A stretch of DNA of 64,000 bases from Planctomycetaceae bacterium (lineage in GTDB: Bacteria > Planctomycetota > Planctomycetia > Planctomycetales > Planctomycetaceae). Where the stretch lies: the NCBI GenBank assembly GCA_018699955.1, contig JABISG010000054.1, positions 124,001-188,000 of the forward strand, in the 5' to 3' direction. Shown here piece after piece: positions 47,809 through 56,497 of the stretch (position 1 is its first letter; every line of letters starts with the position of its first letter). The translations under genes and the position numbers were made by a program. The notes beneath the pieces are model-generated. The model was not told where the DNA came from, searched no databases, and was given only the letters and a program-made list of their open reading frames with translations.

Positions 47809-48951
47809 TCACGTCTGCCGCAGTGCCGGCACGATTTCTGTGCGGGCGGCATGGAGTGCGGGGGCGATGCCGGCGAGGGTTCCGGCGATGATTGAGACGA
47901 TCAGGCCGGTGATCGCCAGACGGGCCGAAGGGGTGAAGGCGATGGTGACCGCTTCGGCCCCTACTGCCAGACTTTTGAATTTCAACATCAGCATGGCGGC
48001 GGCGACGCCGATGATTCCGCCGGCGATGCTGAGCAGCATGCTTTCGAGCATCACCAGCCGAAAGACGCGCGGGCCGGAAAAGCCGAGGGTCTGCAGGACG
48101 GCGTGCTCTTTGATGCGATCTTGCACCGACATGACCGTGGTGGTGGCGACCAGCGAAAGCACGAGGCCGACACAGGCGTAGCCCAAGTAGTGGGCCGTGC
48201 CGATGAGTTGCGTGAGGTCGCCCAGACTCTTGGCCTGGAAAACGCCCTTGGGGCGGGTATCGGTTTCAATGGGGCCGCCGCGAAACATGTCGTCGATCTC
48301 TCTGCTTTTGGCGATCGGATCGATGCCGTCGTTCAACAGCACTTCAATTTGCGTCACCGTGCCAACGAGGTCCATGCCTTTGCCGCGCTGCAGAAATTCG
48401 AGATGTGAATAGATGTAGTTTTCCTCGGCCGGATCGTCGCTAGTGTAGATGCCTGCCACGTTCACACTGAGTTCACCGATAGAAAATTTGTCGCCGACCT
48501 TGATGCCGCGCCGATTAGCAACTGCCCGACCAACGACGGCAGCGTCTTGATGTTTCTCAAATTCCGACCAACTGCCCGATTCGAGTTCAAAGTCGCGGGC
48601 CTTGCGGATCTTCTCCGGCGGCACACCGTAGAACACAACAACATCGAGGCTGGCCCTGCAGTTGTTGGTAAAGACCTGCACCGGGAAGACTTCCCGCACG
48701 CCGTCCAGTCGCGCAATCTGGTCGTCGTAGTCTTGTGGGAGATGGCTGGTCGCCGGACAAAACTTGTTCGCCTGGAAGGAGACAAGCGATCCTTTGGCCG
48801 CTTGCTGTCGCTGTAAATCGTCCATACCTTCCTGAACGGCGCCAACGAAACAAAACACGAACAGCGCGACGGCCGAACCGCTGACGGTAAGAAACGTCCG
48901 CGAACGGTGTCGCCACAGTGTTTTGAGTGTGTAGGGAATGAATTTGAACAT
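47809..48951 (-). CDS. FtsX/MacB-type ABC permease (second permease of the efflux operon)
   Basis: 380 residues. An N-terminal membrane helix ([20 protein letters not shown]) is followed by a periplasmic MacB-core-like domain (~50-240) and three C-terminal helices ([66 protein letters not shown]). This four-helix layout is that of MacB/LolC-type mechanotransmission permeases, which drive periplasmic partners rather than carry substrate through themselves. It lies 17 bp after the ATPase gene. The sequence is clearly different from the permease at 51994, so the pair may form a heterodimer. Confidence 0.9.
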   Translation of the reverse strand: MFKFIPYTLKTLWRHRSRTFLTVSGSAVALFVFCFVGAVQEGMDDLQRQQAAKGSLVSFQANKFCPATSHLPQDYDDQIARLDGVREVFPVQVFTNNCRASLDVVVFYGVPPEKIRKARDFELESGSWSEFEKHQDAAVVGRAVANRRGIKVGDKFSIGELSVNVAGIYTSDDPAEENYIYSHLEFLQRGKGMDLVGTVTQIEVLLNDGIDPIAKSREIDDMFRGGPIETDTRPKGVFQAKSLGDLTQLIGTAHYLGYACVGLVLSLVATTTVMSVQDRIKEHAVLQTLGFSGPRVFRLVMLESMLLSIAGGIIGVAAAMLMLKFKSLAVGAEAVTIAFTPSARLAITGLIVSIIAGTLAGIAPALHAARTEIVPALRQT

Positions 48952-48968
48952 GGTTGTTTCAGCGGGAT

Positions 48969-49697
48969 TTAGCCGGCTGTCTCCCGTGCTTCGGAAAAGA
49001 CGGCAGGTTGGAATTCTTCGCCACCTGTCTGAATCAACTTTCCACGATCCAATCGGAACTGTCGTCCGGCGACTTCGGCGGCGTCGGCATCGTGAGTCAC
49101 CATCAGTAATGTCACGTTCAACTGCACGTTTAACTGTTTGAGCAACGCCAGAATTTGCTCTGACGTATCGGGATCAAGATCGCCCGTGGGTTCGTCTGCC
49201 ACGACCACCGTGGGGTGAGTGACAATCGCCCGCGCGACACCGACGCGTTGTTCCTGTCCACCGGACAGTTGACGCGGATAGTGGTCGGCCCGGTCGAGCA
49301 GATCAACGGCCTCAAGGGCAATTTGCACGCGCTTGCGGCGTTCGCTGCGCGACATCGGTAACAACAACAGTGGCAATTCGATGTTCTCGTAAGCCGTTAA
49401 CACGGGGACGAGATTGTGCGTTTGAAAGATGTAACCCATGTTGGCGGCTCGCCAATTGGCGAGTTTCGTGCGCGACAGCCGCGTGATCTCCACGCCATCG
49501 ACAACGATACTGCCGCTATCGGGGCGATCGATGCTGGCGATCAGATTCAGCAGTGTGGACTTGCCGGTGCCGCTGGCCCCCATCAGCGAAATAAATTCGC
49601 CGCGTTCGATATTCAGCGACACCCCATCCAACGGCGTGATGGTCTCGTCGCCTTTGTGGAATCGCTTCGTGACGTTCTTGATTTCGATGAGAGCCAT
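48969..49697 (-). CDS. ABC transporter ATPase (MacB/LolD type)
   Basis: 242 residues. All motor motifs are intact: Walker [11 protein letters not shown]-loop in [17 protein letters not shown], signature [15 protein letters not shown], Walker [14 protein letters not shown] and switch His in [11 protein letters not shown]. The protein energises the two FtsX-type permeases of the operon from the cytoplasmic side. It is separated by 42 bp from the adaptor gene and 17 bp from the downstream permease gene. Confidence 0.94.
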   Translation of the reverse strand: MALIEIKNVTKRFHKGDETITPLDGVSLNIERGEFISLMGASGTGKSTLLNLIASIDRPDSGSIVVDGVEITRLSRTKLANWRAANMGYIFQTHNLVPVLTAYENIELPLLLLPMSRSERRKRVQIALEAVDLLDRADHYPRQLSGGQEQRVGVARAIVTHPTVVVADEPTGDLDPDTSEQILALLKQLNVQLNVTLLMVTHDADAAEVAGRQFRLDRGKLIQTGGEEFQPAVFSEARETAG

Positions 49698-49739
49698 TGT
49701 GAGTCCAGAGTCTAGAATCGAGAGACAAGAGCGGACAGG

Positions 49740-51365
49740 TTACGAGCCGGATCGACGTTTCAATTGTTCGGCTTTGGAGTCTTGAGAGTCTGCTTCGCCA
49801 TTTTCTTGACTCTGGGCTGTCGGCTCCTGGCCTTCTTCAGTGACAGTGATGCGGTCGCCATCTTGCAAACCATCGATTCCGCTACTGATGATTCGGCTGG
49901 ACACGGTGAGGCCGCTGGTGATTTCTACGAGGCCATTCGATCCGACTGCTCCGGTTTGGATCGTCGTCTTGCGTGCAACTCCCTCAGACTGATCGGCCAG
50001 CCAGACGAACGAACCGCCCTCGCCCTGATGGATGAGTTGCCCGAGTACATAGAGCTTCAACTCTTGTGACGGCTCGGTTGTTCGATTCGATTGCTTGGGC
50101 GCAAGGAACGTCACATCAACCAGCATTTCCGGTTTGAAAACCGGTGGCGGATCAGGAATTGCCACTTTGACTTGTAGCGTATTTTTCTGAATGTCGGCTT
50201 CGGAACTGATGAAGAGGACCTTACCGGTGAGCGGAGAAGAAAGCGCCGGGTTGTCGATTTCGACCGGTTGATGCAGGCTGACTTTGGGAATGTCCTCGAA
50301 GCGGACATCGACGCGGACTTGTAACATGCTGGGGCGATACATGGTGACGACCGTGCTGCCGTCGTGACCGGTCATTTGCGTCATGCCGCCGCCGATGCGT
50401 GCGCCTTGGTGAGCAATCAACCGGAAGACGCGACCGTCAATCGGCGAGACGACTGTCATCCGATCGAGCCGCAGTTGGGCCTCGGCGACAACAACCTGCG
50501 TCTGTTCGACGCGCGCGGTCGCCGCTTTCACTTTCGCAAGTGCTCCATCCCGCTCCTTGAGTTCGTCGGCCAGCAGTATGAGTTGTGTCTTCAACGCATC
50601 GCGCCGCCCTGTCAGCGCGGCCTGTTCTTTTTTGAGCGACCCCTCGCGATCTCGTAACTCGTCAACGCGAGCCGTTGCCGCTTCCGCTTTGCCTTTTGCA
50701 ATGTCAATCGCCACTCCCGCAACCACACCCTTCGCCGCCACTTTGCCTTCATAGTCCTGTTGCGCGGCCTCTTGATCGGCCACAGCTCCGCGTATTTCAA
50801 ACGGCAGGCTCTTCAATTGCGTTTGAACCTTCGCTAACGATGCGTCTGCTTCGCCCAGTGCCGCTTCCAGATGTACCGGTTGTTTGAGCCGCGTTTCGGC
50901 GGCAGTGAGCAGTGATCGGGCTTCGTCCAACTCAGCATCTCGGAGTTTCAAGTCGGCCGATGCCGCATCGAGGGTGAGTTTTGCATCATCCTTCACAAGT
51001 TCAGCGACCGGCTCACCTGCCTTGACCGGCTGATCTTCAACCACCAGCAACTTCTCAACAACGCCCGGCGCAAGTGCGGCAACTCGCACGGGCGTTGGCC
51101 GTGGTTCGATCCAGCCGGCCGCCTGAAACAACGGCGTTCCTTCCTGCCGAACTTCGGCGGTGGTGGAAAACACCGGCATGACCGCCACGGCTTTCGGAGG
51201 AAACAGAAAGTCCCGCGACGCCCATGCCACTAGCGACAGGAATCCGGCAATCAGCACCAACGGCAACACGTACCGCGTCAACACATTTCGCCGAGCGCGC
51301 AGATTTGCCTGGCCCGTCGCGCCACGGTCAATCGCCAGCTCTCGTAGATCCACGCTATTACTCAT
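49740..51365 (-). CDS. HlyD/MacA-type periplasmic adaptor of the efflux system
   Basis: 541 residues from ATG 51365. One membrane helix (YVLPLVLIAGFLSLVAWA, ~32-50) anchors it. The lipoyl/barrel-sandwich halves (VRVAALAPGVVEKLLVVEDQPVKAGEPVAELV and VVSPIDGRVFRLIAHQGARIG) flank a very long alpha hairpin (~130-320) rich in Ala, Glu, Lys and Leu. A beta-barrel part (VDVRFEDIPKVSLHQPVEID) and a C-terminal SRIISSGIDGLQDGDRITV segment complete it. It should bridge the permeases to the TolC-type channel. It starts 7 bp after the stop of the UGA-containing lipoprotein gene, implying coupling to readthrough of that UGA. Confidence 0.92.
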   Translation of the reverse strand: MSNSVDLRELAIDRGATGQANLRARRNVLTRYVLPLVLIAGFLSLVAWASRDFLFPPKAVAVMPVFSTTAEVRQEGTPLFQAAGWIEPRPTPVRVAALAPGVVEKLLVVEDQPVKAGEPVAELVKDDAKLTLDAASADLKLRDAELDEARSLLTAAETRLKQPVHLEAALGEADASLAKVQTQLKSLPFEIRGAVADQEAAQQDYEGKVAAKGVVAGVAIDIAKGKAEAATARVDELRDREGSLKKEQAALTGRRDALKTQLILLADELKERDGALAKVKAATARVEQTQVVVAEAQLRLDRMTVVSPIDGRVFRLIAHQGARIGGGMTQMTGHDGSTVVTMYRPSMLQVRVDVRFEDIPKVSLHQPVEIDNPALSSPLTGKVLFISSEADIQKNTLQVKVAIPDPPPVFKPEMLVDVTFLAPKQSNRTTEPSQELKLYVLGQLIHQGEGGSFVWLADQSEGVARKTTIQTGAVGSNGLVEITSGLTVSSRIISSGIDGLQDGDRITVTEEGQEPTAQSQENGEADSQDSKAEQLKRRSGS

Positions 51366-51372
51366 GGTCAAT

Positions 51373-51921
51373 TCATTTCTTCACGTACACGCCGTTGGCG
51401 AGAACCGTGAGATTTCCGTCTGCGTCTCGTTTGGCTTTCCCTTTGATGACGACGGTCGAAAGTTCCTTGACCTTCAGCAGTTCGCGAGCATCCTTCTTCA
51501 CCAGGTTTCCGTCTGCATCGACGACTTTGATCAGTGCTGTCGAACTCGACAGCTTTTCGGATTCGCTTCAACAATAGTCCCACGGGGTTGGACAGTTATC
51601 CGATCCAATCTCTGCACACGACTTGAGAGACGTATCAACGATCAGAAATGCGGCCCGGCCATCGGTCCACGGACTCTTGCTTCCGCCAATGCGACCAACA
51701 ATGACAATTTCGTCTTCGTCCTTGGTCACTTCCCGCGCTTTGATCACCTGCGCTGCGTCTTCCGGCTCGCCGCTCAGCAGGTACTTCGAGCCATCAATGG
51801 CGACCACCGAATTGGACGTTGGCAGCGCGGTTGTCGTCACAGATTCCTGTCCGCAACCGGAGAGGGCCATCAGCCCAGTGACAAGAGACAAAAGCAAAAT
51901 ACGTGGATTGCAAAACTTCAT
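51373..51921 (-). CDS. Probable selenocysteine-containing lipoprotein (in-frame UGA at 51568-51570)
   Basis: 182 residues if the UGA is decoded, from ATG 51921 (AAGGAG five bases upstream); conventional reading stops after 117. The signal peptide ends in lipobox LSGC, so it is anchored in the periplasm. Next comes an OB-fold-like beta segment ([28 protein letters not shown]), then NCPTPWDYC followed by the UGA as codon 118. Beyond it, 64 sense codons continue in the same frame with normal codon use ([36 protein letters not shown]) to a TGA 7 bp before the adaptor gene. A SECIS-like hairpin follows the UGA. In planctomycete relatives I recall a Cys at this position (unverified). UGA is a normal stop elsewhere in the window. 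A nonsense mutation is the alternative. Confidence 0.75.
51536..51553 (-). promoter_or_regulatory. Putative bacterial SECIS element
   Basis: The mRNA would read GCUGUCG-AGUU-CGACAGC, a perfect 7-bp stem with a four-base loop that carries a G-U pair of bases. It begins 14 nt after the UGA and the loop is 21 nt after it, within the spacing expected for bacterial selenocysteine insertion hairpins read by SelB. Confidence 0.65.
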
Positions 51922-51993
51922 GTTCACTCCTTGAAAAGTGTTATATCAAAAGTCCAAAAGCTCTTGTCTCTGGACTCTCGTCGCTCGACGAAA

Positions 51994-53157
51994 TCAAACC
52001 GCTTTCAGCCCATCGACGATGGGCATTCGTAAGGCTCGGATTGCCGGGGGAATGGCTCCGAAGAATCCGAGTGACAAACCGACAGCGCAGCCGATGAGTA
52101 TGGCCATGCTGTCGATGCGGAGCGAGAATGCTCCCATTGTGAATCGAACCGCTGCACCATTCACAAAAACCAACGCCAGCAGCGCCGCCGACAAACTTGC
52201 CGCCGCCGCCAACAACAGGCCTTCCTGAATCAGACTCGTAACAATGGCTCGACGAGCGAAGCCGATTGTCTGCAATGTTGAAAGTTCCGGGATGCGGCCG
52301 ACGACCGATCCGTACATCGTGTTCAGCCCGGCGAAGACACCCGCGCCGGAAACCAGCAACACAACCAGCCACGCCAGCCAGCGCACGGTGACGTAGTCCT
52401 GTTGGAGCGTGGCATAATATTCGGTTTCCTGCATCGCCTGCAGTTCGAGGTCGAGCCGCTCTTTGCAGAACAAGTCGAGATCGACGAAATCTGCGCTCGG
52501 TGCCAGTGTTGTGGCAACAATACTCAAATCTTGCCGCTTCATGGCCTGTTGCAATTCATCGAGCCGGCACCAGGCTTCCGATTCAAACGCCGATCCCCCT
52601 GCCGAGAATATCCCGCTGATTCGCCACGAACGGCCCTCGAATGTGATCGATTGCCCGACACCCATTTCTGCTTTGGTCGCTTCGGTTTTCGTCGCGACCA
52701 TCCGCCCGACCATCACTTCGCCCGGCTCGGGCCAGTTGCCCTCTTCAATCTCGACCTGACGCCGAACGAGCAGTATTGATCGCGTGACACCGCGAACCAA
52801 TCCCATCGACGGTTCTCGATCTCCGACGGTGACTTCGGTGCCGAGATACAATTCCGGCGAGACGTACTTCTGGCCGAAACGCTCCTGAATGCCGGCAACG
52901 CTGGCGGGAACCAGATCGCTGGTCCGCATGGCAATCGACGAGTATTCGAGGTTTTCGCCCATCCCCTTGGAAAAGACAATCGCCGTCTGCGGATCGCCAC
53001 TAACGGCCAGCGACTGCTCCAACCCGCGAATGAAACCGACGACAACCAACACCAACACAATCACCGTCGTCAGGCCCGCAAACGTTAAGAACGTTCGCAA
53101 CGGGCGACGGAAGAGATTTCGGATGGCGTACTCCCACGGGAGCAGGCGAAAGAACAT
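51994..53157 (-). CDS. FtsX/MacB-type ABC permease (first permease of the efflux operon)
   Basis: 387 residues from ATG 53157. The layout is one helix ([21 protein letters not shown]), a large periplasmic domain (~45-265) and three C-terminal helices ([69 protein letters not shown]). It has the same fold as the permease at 47809 but low visible identity. It lies between the Cys-rich protein gene (100 bp) and the lipoprotein gene (72 bp), on the same strand. Two unlike permeases with one ATPase suggests a heterodimeric LolCDE- or MacB-like complex. Confidence 0.9.
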   Translation of the reverse strand: MFFRLLPWEYAIRNLFRRPLRTFLTFAGLTTVIVLVLVVVGFIRGLEQSLAVSGDPQTAIVFSKGMGENLEYSSIAMRTSDLVPASVAGIQERFGQKYVSPELYLGTEVTVGDREPSMGLVRGVTRSILLVRRQVEIEEGNWPEPGEVMVGRMVATKTEATKAEMGVGQSITFEGRSWRISGIFSAGGSAFESEAWCRLDELQQAMKRQDLSIVATTLAPSADFVDLDLFCKERLDLELQAMQETEYYATLQQDYVTVRWLAWLVVLLVSGAGVFAGLNTMYGSVVGRIPELSTLQTIGFARRAIVTSLIQEGLLLAAAASLSAALLALVFVNGAAVRFTMGAFSLRIDSMAILIGCAVGLSLGFFGAIPPAIRALRMPIVDGLKAV

Positions 53158-53257
53158 GGCGTTGCTGACTTCACGGTCGAGGGACCAACGGGCAGAAGCA
53201 ACTCAGCGCAAGACAAACCTTGGTCGCTGAGAACCGATTGGGAGAACCTTGAAGCGT

Positions 53258-53683
53258 TCAGCACAAAAACGACATGTGCAGCGTGCGCAGCGCGCGACCG
53301 TGATTGCCGCCACGTCGCAAGAAACCATCGTGGTCTCGCGTTTGGCGCTCCGCCGTCTGGCATGTAACCGGTGTTTTGTCGGCGATGAGAGGCAGCACCG
53401 ATGACTCCATTTCTCCGGTCAACTCGCACGGTTTCTCGAAGACCGCGCCACCGCAAACGCCCTGACACGATAACTCGCAGGGAGCGGTCGGCGGGCAATT
53501 GCTGTTCTCGTCGGGCAAACTTTTACCGCCGCAACAAGGGGCAGAATCATGAGTCGGGCAACAATGCTCAGCCGACTCTCCAGCCGCGCAGCCTTCCTCA
53601 TCGTGGCACAGACCGTTGCCGCACCATATGGGACACGCAATGATCGCCGCAGTCATCACAATGGAAATGGCTTTTGCATACAT
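53258..53683 (-). CDS. Secreted cysteine-rich protein of the efflux operon
   Basis: 141 residues from ATG 53683. The N-terminal signal (MYAKAISIVMTAAIIACP) leads to a region with most of the 15 cysteines: CPIWCGNGLC, AEHCCPTHDSAPCC, CELSCQGVCGG. Spacing is irregular, with CC and CxxxC pairs, and no CxxCH haem site is present. A Pro/Gly background and one His next to each CC fit metal binding or a disulfide-knotted exported peptide. It sits between the TolC-type gene (71 bp) and the first permease gene in the same direction. It may be the cargo, a metal scavenger or a redox partner of the Cys-Sec lipoprotein; these are inferences. Confidence 0.75.
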   Translation of the reverse strand: MYAKAISIVMTAAIIACPIWCGNGLCHDEEGCAAGESAEHCCPTHDSAPCCGGKSLPDENSNCPPTAPCELSCQGVCGGAVFEKPCELTGEMESSVLPLIADKTPVTCQTAERQTRDHDGFLRRGGNHGRALRTLHMSFLC

Positions 53684-53754
53684 CAAACAGGAGTTCCTTC
53701 GGCTTCTATCATACGCGGCTTCCAAGGAGCGGGCAATCTTAATTCTCTCGCCGA

Positions 53755-55134
53755 CTACTTGCGTCCCGACAGGCTGCCGGTCAGAAGCTGTCCCTCGATG
53801 ACCGCTGTAGATGTTCTAAGCTCTCGCAACGAAGCGAGATACGACAGACTCACCTGCACGTAGGTTTGTTGGGCGGTGAGCATCGTCAAATAATTCACCT
53901 GCCCTTTGTCGTATCCGTCGGTCACCAGTTCCAGCGACTGCTTTGCACGGGGTACCATTTTCTGACTGTATCGATCCACCTGCTGCCGAGAGTTGGCGAA
54001 CTGCCGATACACAACGGCAAGTCGGTCCTGCAAATCGAGTTCGATTCGTTCGACCTCATTGTTTGCGGCAATCCATTCGGCCTCGGCGGAGCGGATGTTG
54101 CCCTGATTCTTGTCGAAGATGGGAATTGGAATTCCAATCTGTATGTTGGCGACGTCACTTTTGGTTGGGTAGATATGCCGCACGCTCACCGATGCATCGA
54201 TGTTTGGTATCGGTTCCTTCTGCGCCCGTTGAATGGAGAGGCCCGCGCGATCGACTCGCGCCCGCGCGGCATTCAGTTGAGGATTGCTGCCCAACACAAT
54301 CGTGTGACAGTCATCCCATTCATAGTTCGGCACGTCGATATCGAGTTGACCAACCAGTGGTTTCATCGACATCGTCGGCTGTCCAATTGTCGCCGCCAAA
54401 CGCCGCCACGATTCTGCGAGTTCGTTGCGAGCGTTGTCGTAGAGAATGTGTGCTTCGTCGGCCCGGATTTGCGCCTGTAGCAAATCGTTCGGCGTTCCCT
54501 GCCGACCGTCGAGCAGAGTCTCGGCTGCCTCGACGAGGTTGTCGCCAATATCAACCAGTTCTTTCGTCAACTCGACGCGTCGTTGCGCCACCAGCACATC
54601 GTAAAATCGCACGCGGACATCGCTTAGCACGCGTTGTTCCTGCGCGTGAAACTGATAGTGCGCCGCATCGATTTCCTTGCCTGCGATTTGCTGATCAAGT
54701 TGCAGCTTACCGGCCGTGATGAACCGTTGGCTGATGAAGCCGCCCTGTTGCCCGGCCGTTCCCAGGTTGCCGACTTCGGTGGCGTGATATCCCACTACCG
54801 GATTGGGAGATCGGCCGGCTTGAAACTGCCGTCCGGATGCGATTTCCATTCGCGCCGCCGCCGCCGACAATGTGGGATTATGCTCGAAGGCAATTCCTTC
54901 GAGGTCGGCAAGCGTCATTTCTTCGGACGGGTTGTCGTCTTCCAATGTCAGCACGGCTTGAGAATTCGGCTCTTCGAAATGGACGAGTTCCGTTTCATCA
55001 TCCGTTGCTGGCTCAACCTGCGAGTTGCCCGCGTCATCCTGCCACTGTTCCGTCATCACCGGCAGCGCAGAGCGACAGCCACCGGCCGCTAAAATCAGCA
55101 GCAAAGAGAACGCAACAGCCCATCGGAACAGCAC
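53755..55134 (-). CDS. TolC-family outer membrane efflux lipoprotein
   Basis: 459 residues from GTG 55134, immediately preceded by an in-frame TAA. The signal peptide ends in lipobox LAAGGC. The two OEP repeats with long helical hairpins are visible: LEGIAFEHNPTLSAAAARMEIASG, then SNPQLNAARARVDRAGLSIQRAQKEPIPNIDASVS, with GIPIPIFDKNQGNIRSAEAEW and YDKGQVNYLTMLTAQQTY. It resembles the CzcC/CusC-type channels of metal efflux systems. As the first gene of the run it provides the outer membrane exit duct for the ABC/adaptor complex. Confidence 0.92.
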   Translation of the reverse strand: MLFRWAVAFSLLLILAAGGCRSALPVMTEQWQDDAGNSQVEPATDDETELVHFEEPNSQAVLTLEDDNPSEEMTLADLEGIAFEHNPTLSAAAARMEIASGRQFQAGRSPNPVVGYHATEVGNLGTAGQQGGFISQRFITAGKLQLDQQIAGKEIDAAHYQFHAQEQRVLSDVRVRFYDVLVAQRRVELTKELVDIGDNLVEAAETLLDGRQGTPNDLLQAQIRADEAHILYDNARNELAESWRRLAATIGQPTMSMKPLVGQLDIDVPNYEWDDCHTIVLGSNPQLNAARARVDRAGLSIQRAQKEPIPNIDASVSVRHIYPTKSDVANIQIGIPIPIFDKNQGNIRSAEAEWIAANNEVERIELDLQDRLAVVYRQFANSRQQVDRYSQKMVPRAKQSLELVTDGYDKGQVNYLTMLTAQQTYVQVSLSYLASLRELRTSTAVIEGQLLTGSLSGRK

Positions 55135-55291
55135 TTATGGTTCCGCCTTCGACAATGAACCGAACGGAGTTCGTACCGGTAGCGTAATCGTTACCTCACC
55201 ATAATCTGTATCGGTTATTCCGGCTGGCGCGATGACACCAATCGGGGCATTCCGCTGGCGAGGTGATTGACGTGACCAGAATCACTCCCCA

Positions 55292-55351
55292 AGCGAGCCG
55301 TGGGGTTTGTCCCCACGGAATGGACGACGGGGATAAACCCCAGCGCTCGCT
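55292..55351. repeat. REP-like three-way palindromic element upstream of the efflux operon
   Basis: Outer arms AGCGAG (55292-55297) and CTCGCT (55346-55351). Inside are CCGTGGGG-N5-CCCCACGG and GGGG-ATAAA-CCCC hairpins, the same plan as at 6609 and 61652. Confidence 0.65.
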
Positions 55352-55366
55352 GGACGAATCGTCGCG

Positions 55367-56497
55367 CTATGCTTCGGTCGTTCCCCGCAGTTCAAACACA
55401 TGGACGGGGGAATTGTTGCCGGGATACGTGCCGTCTTTGTTCAGGCGGCGGCCGTTGCCGTTGCTGCCGTTGTTGGTGCCGGTGATGGCGATGCGTTTGC
55501 CGTCGGGGCTGAGGCTGAGGGCATGCACGTTGCGCATGGTGGTGCCGGTGTAGAACGGCTTCGTCTCGCCACGTCGTTGGAAAACGAACTTACCAACGCC
55601 CGGTGTGCCGGAGGTCGAGACCATCACGAAACCTTCTTCGTGCAGTTGGACATCGCTGACGAAAACATCGGTCGTGCCGCCGAAGGTCATCGTCTCGGTC
55701 ACTTTGCCGGTCTCGAAATCGAACAGCAGCAGCGTGGGGGTGCCGGTGACGTTGCCTTGCGTCTTCGGTTCGGTGCCACCACAGGCGAGAGTTTTGCCAT
55801 CGCGGTCGAAGGCGATGACGCGGACGCCGCCGGTGTTCTGTAACCGCCGGTAGGTGTAAAGTTGCGTGGCGTCGATGTCGCGAATGTGTTCGCCGGTGGT
55901 GACGTCCCACTGTTTTACGATGCCGCGCAAATCGCCGGTGAGCAGAAACTTTCCGCCCGGATGAAACTTAGCGCACAGGACGGCATCGATGTGGCCGTCG
56001 AGTTCGTGGAGTTTCTTGCCGTCGGCTGTTTGCCAGATGCGGACTTTCTTATCGATACCAACAGTGGCGACGAGTGTGCCGCCGGGGCTGACATCGAGCG
56101 CCTGAATCCAGCCGTCATGGGCTTCATCAACGGTCCACGTCGGCTGCGGGTTCTCTTCGGCATAATTCCAACAGCAGAGCTTGCCCCACGAGTCGCCGGT
56201 CAACAGCCGGTCGGCCTGCGGACTGAAAGCGATCGCCTGTACCCATCCGCCGTGCGCTTTGAGTTCGGGCAGTTCTTTGACTTCGGTGACTGGCTTCGGT
56301 TTCTTCTTCTTCGCCTTCGGATCGACCGGCGGAATTTCGATGTTTGCGTCCCAACGGCGAACCTGCCCAAGAAAGCTGCCGGCGACGAGAAATTTCCCGC
56401 ACGGACTGAACCGCGCCCCAAACACCTGCGGCTCGGCCGAAAAAGCGGCGATGTGTGCGGGTTGGTATTCCGCGAGGAGGGTTTCGGAATCGCTCAT
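55367..56497 (-). CDS. WD40-repeat protein
   Basis: 376 residues forming about seven WD40 blades: FGARFSPCGKFLVAGSFLGQVRRWD, VQAIAFSPQADRLLTGDSWGKLCCW, IQALDVSPGGTLVATVGIDKKVRIW, VLCAKFHPGGKFLLTGDLRGIVKQWD, VRVIAFDRDGKTLACGG and VHALSLSPDGKRIAITG. There is a basic insert after blade one (DPKAKKKKPKPV). No signal peptide is seen. It overlaps the DUF1501 gene by four bases (ATGA), so the two are co-translated. WD40/DUF1501/DUF1549 runs are typical of planctomycetes; their role, possibly in cell-surface assembly or polymer handling, is not established. Confidence 0.92.
   Translation of the reverse strand: MSDSETLLAEYQPAHIAAFSAEPQVFGARFSPCGKFLVAGSFLGQVRRWDANIEIPPVDPKAKKKKPKPVTEVKELPELKAHGGWVQAIAFSPQADRLLTGDSWGKLCCWNYAEENPQPTWTVDEAHDGWIQALDVSPGGTLVATVGIDKKVRIWQTADGKKLHELDGHIDAVLCAKFHPGGKFLLTGDLRGIVKQWDVTTGEHIRDIDATQLYTYRRLQNTGGVRVIAFDRDGKTLACGGTEPKTQGNVTGTPTLLLFDFETGKVTETMTFGGTTDVFVSDVQLHEEGFVMVSTSGTPGVGKFVFQRRGETKPFYTGTTMRNVHALSLSPDGKRIAITGTNNGSNGNGRRLNKDGTYPGNNSPVHVFELRGTTEA

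Noticed and set aside
51373..51583. Out-of-frame 71-codon reading over the 3' part of the lipoprotein gene
   Set aside because: It is Arg/Ser-rich in a different frame; the frame continuous with the lipoprotein has the coding signature.
51373..51921. Lipoprotein gene as a simple nonsense pseudogene
   Set aside because: Downstream frame shows no further damage, the spacing to the next gene fits full-length translation, and a SECIS-like hairpin is placed correctly. It remains the main alternative.
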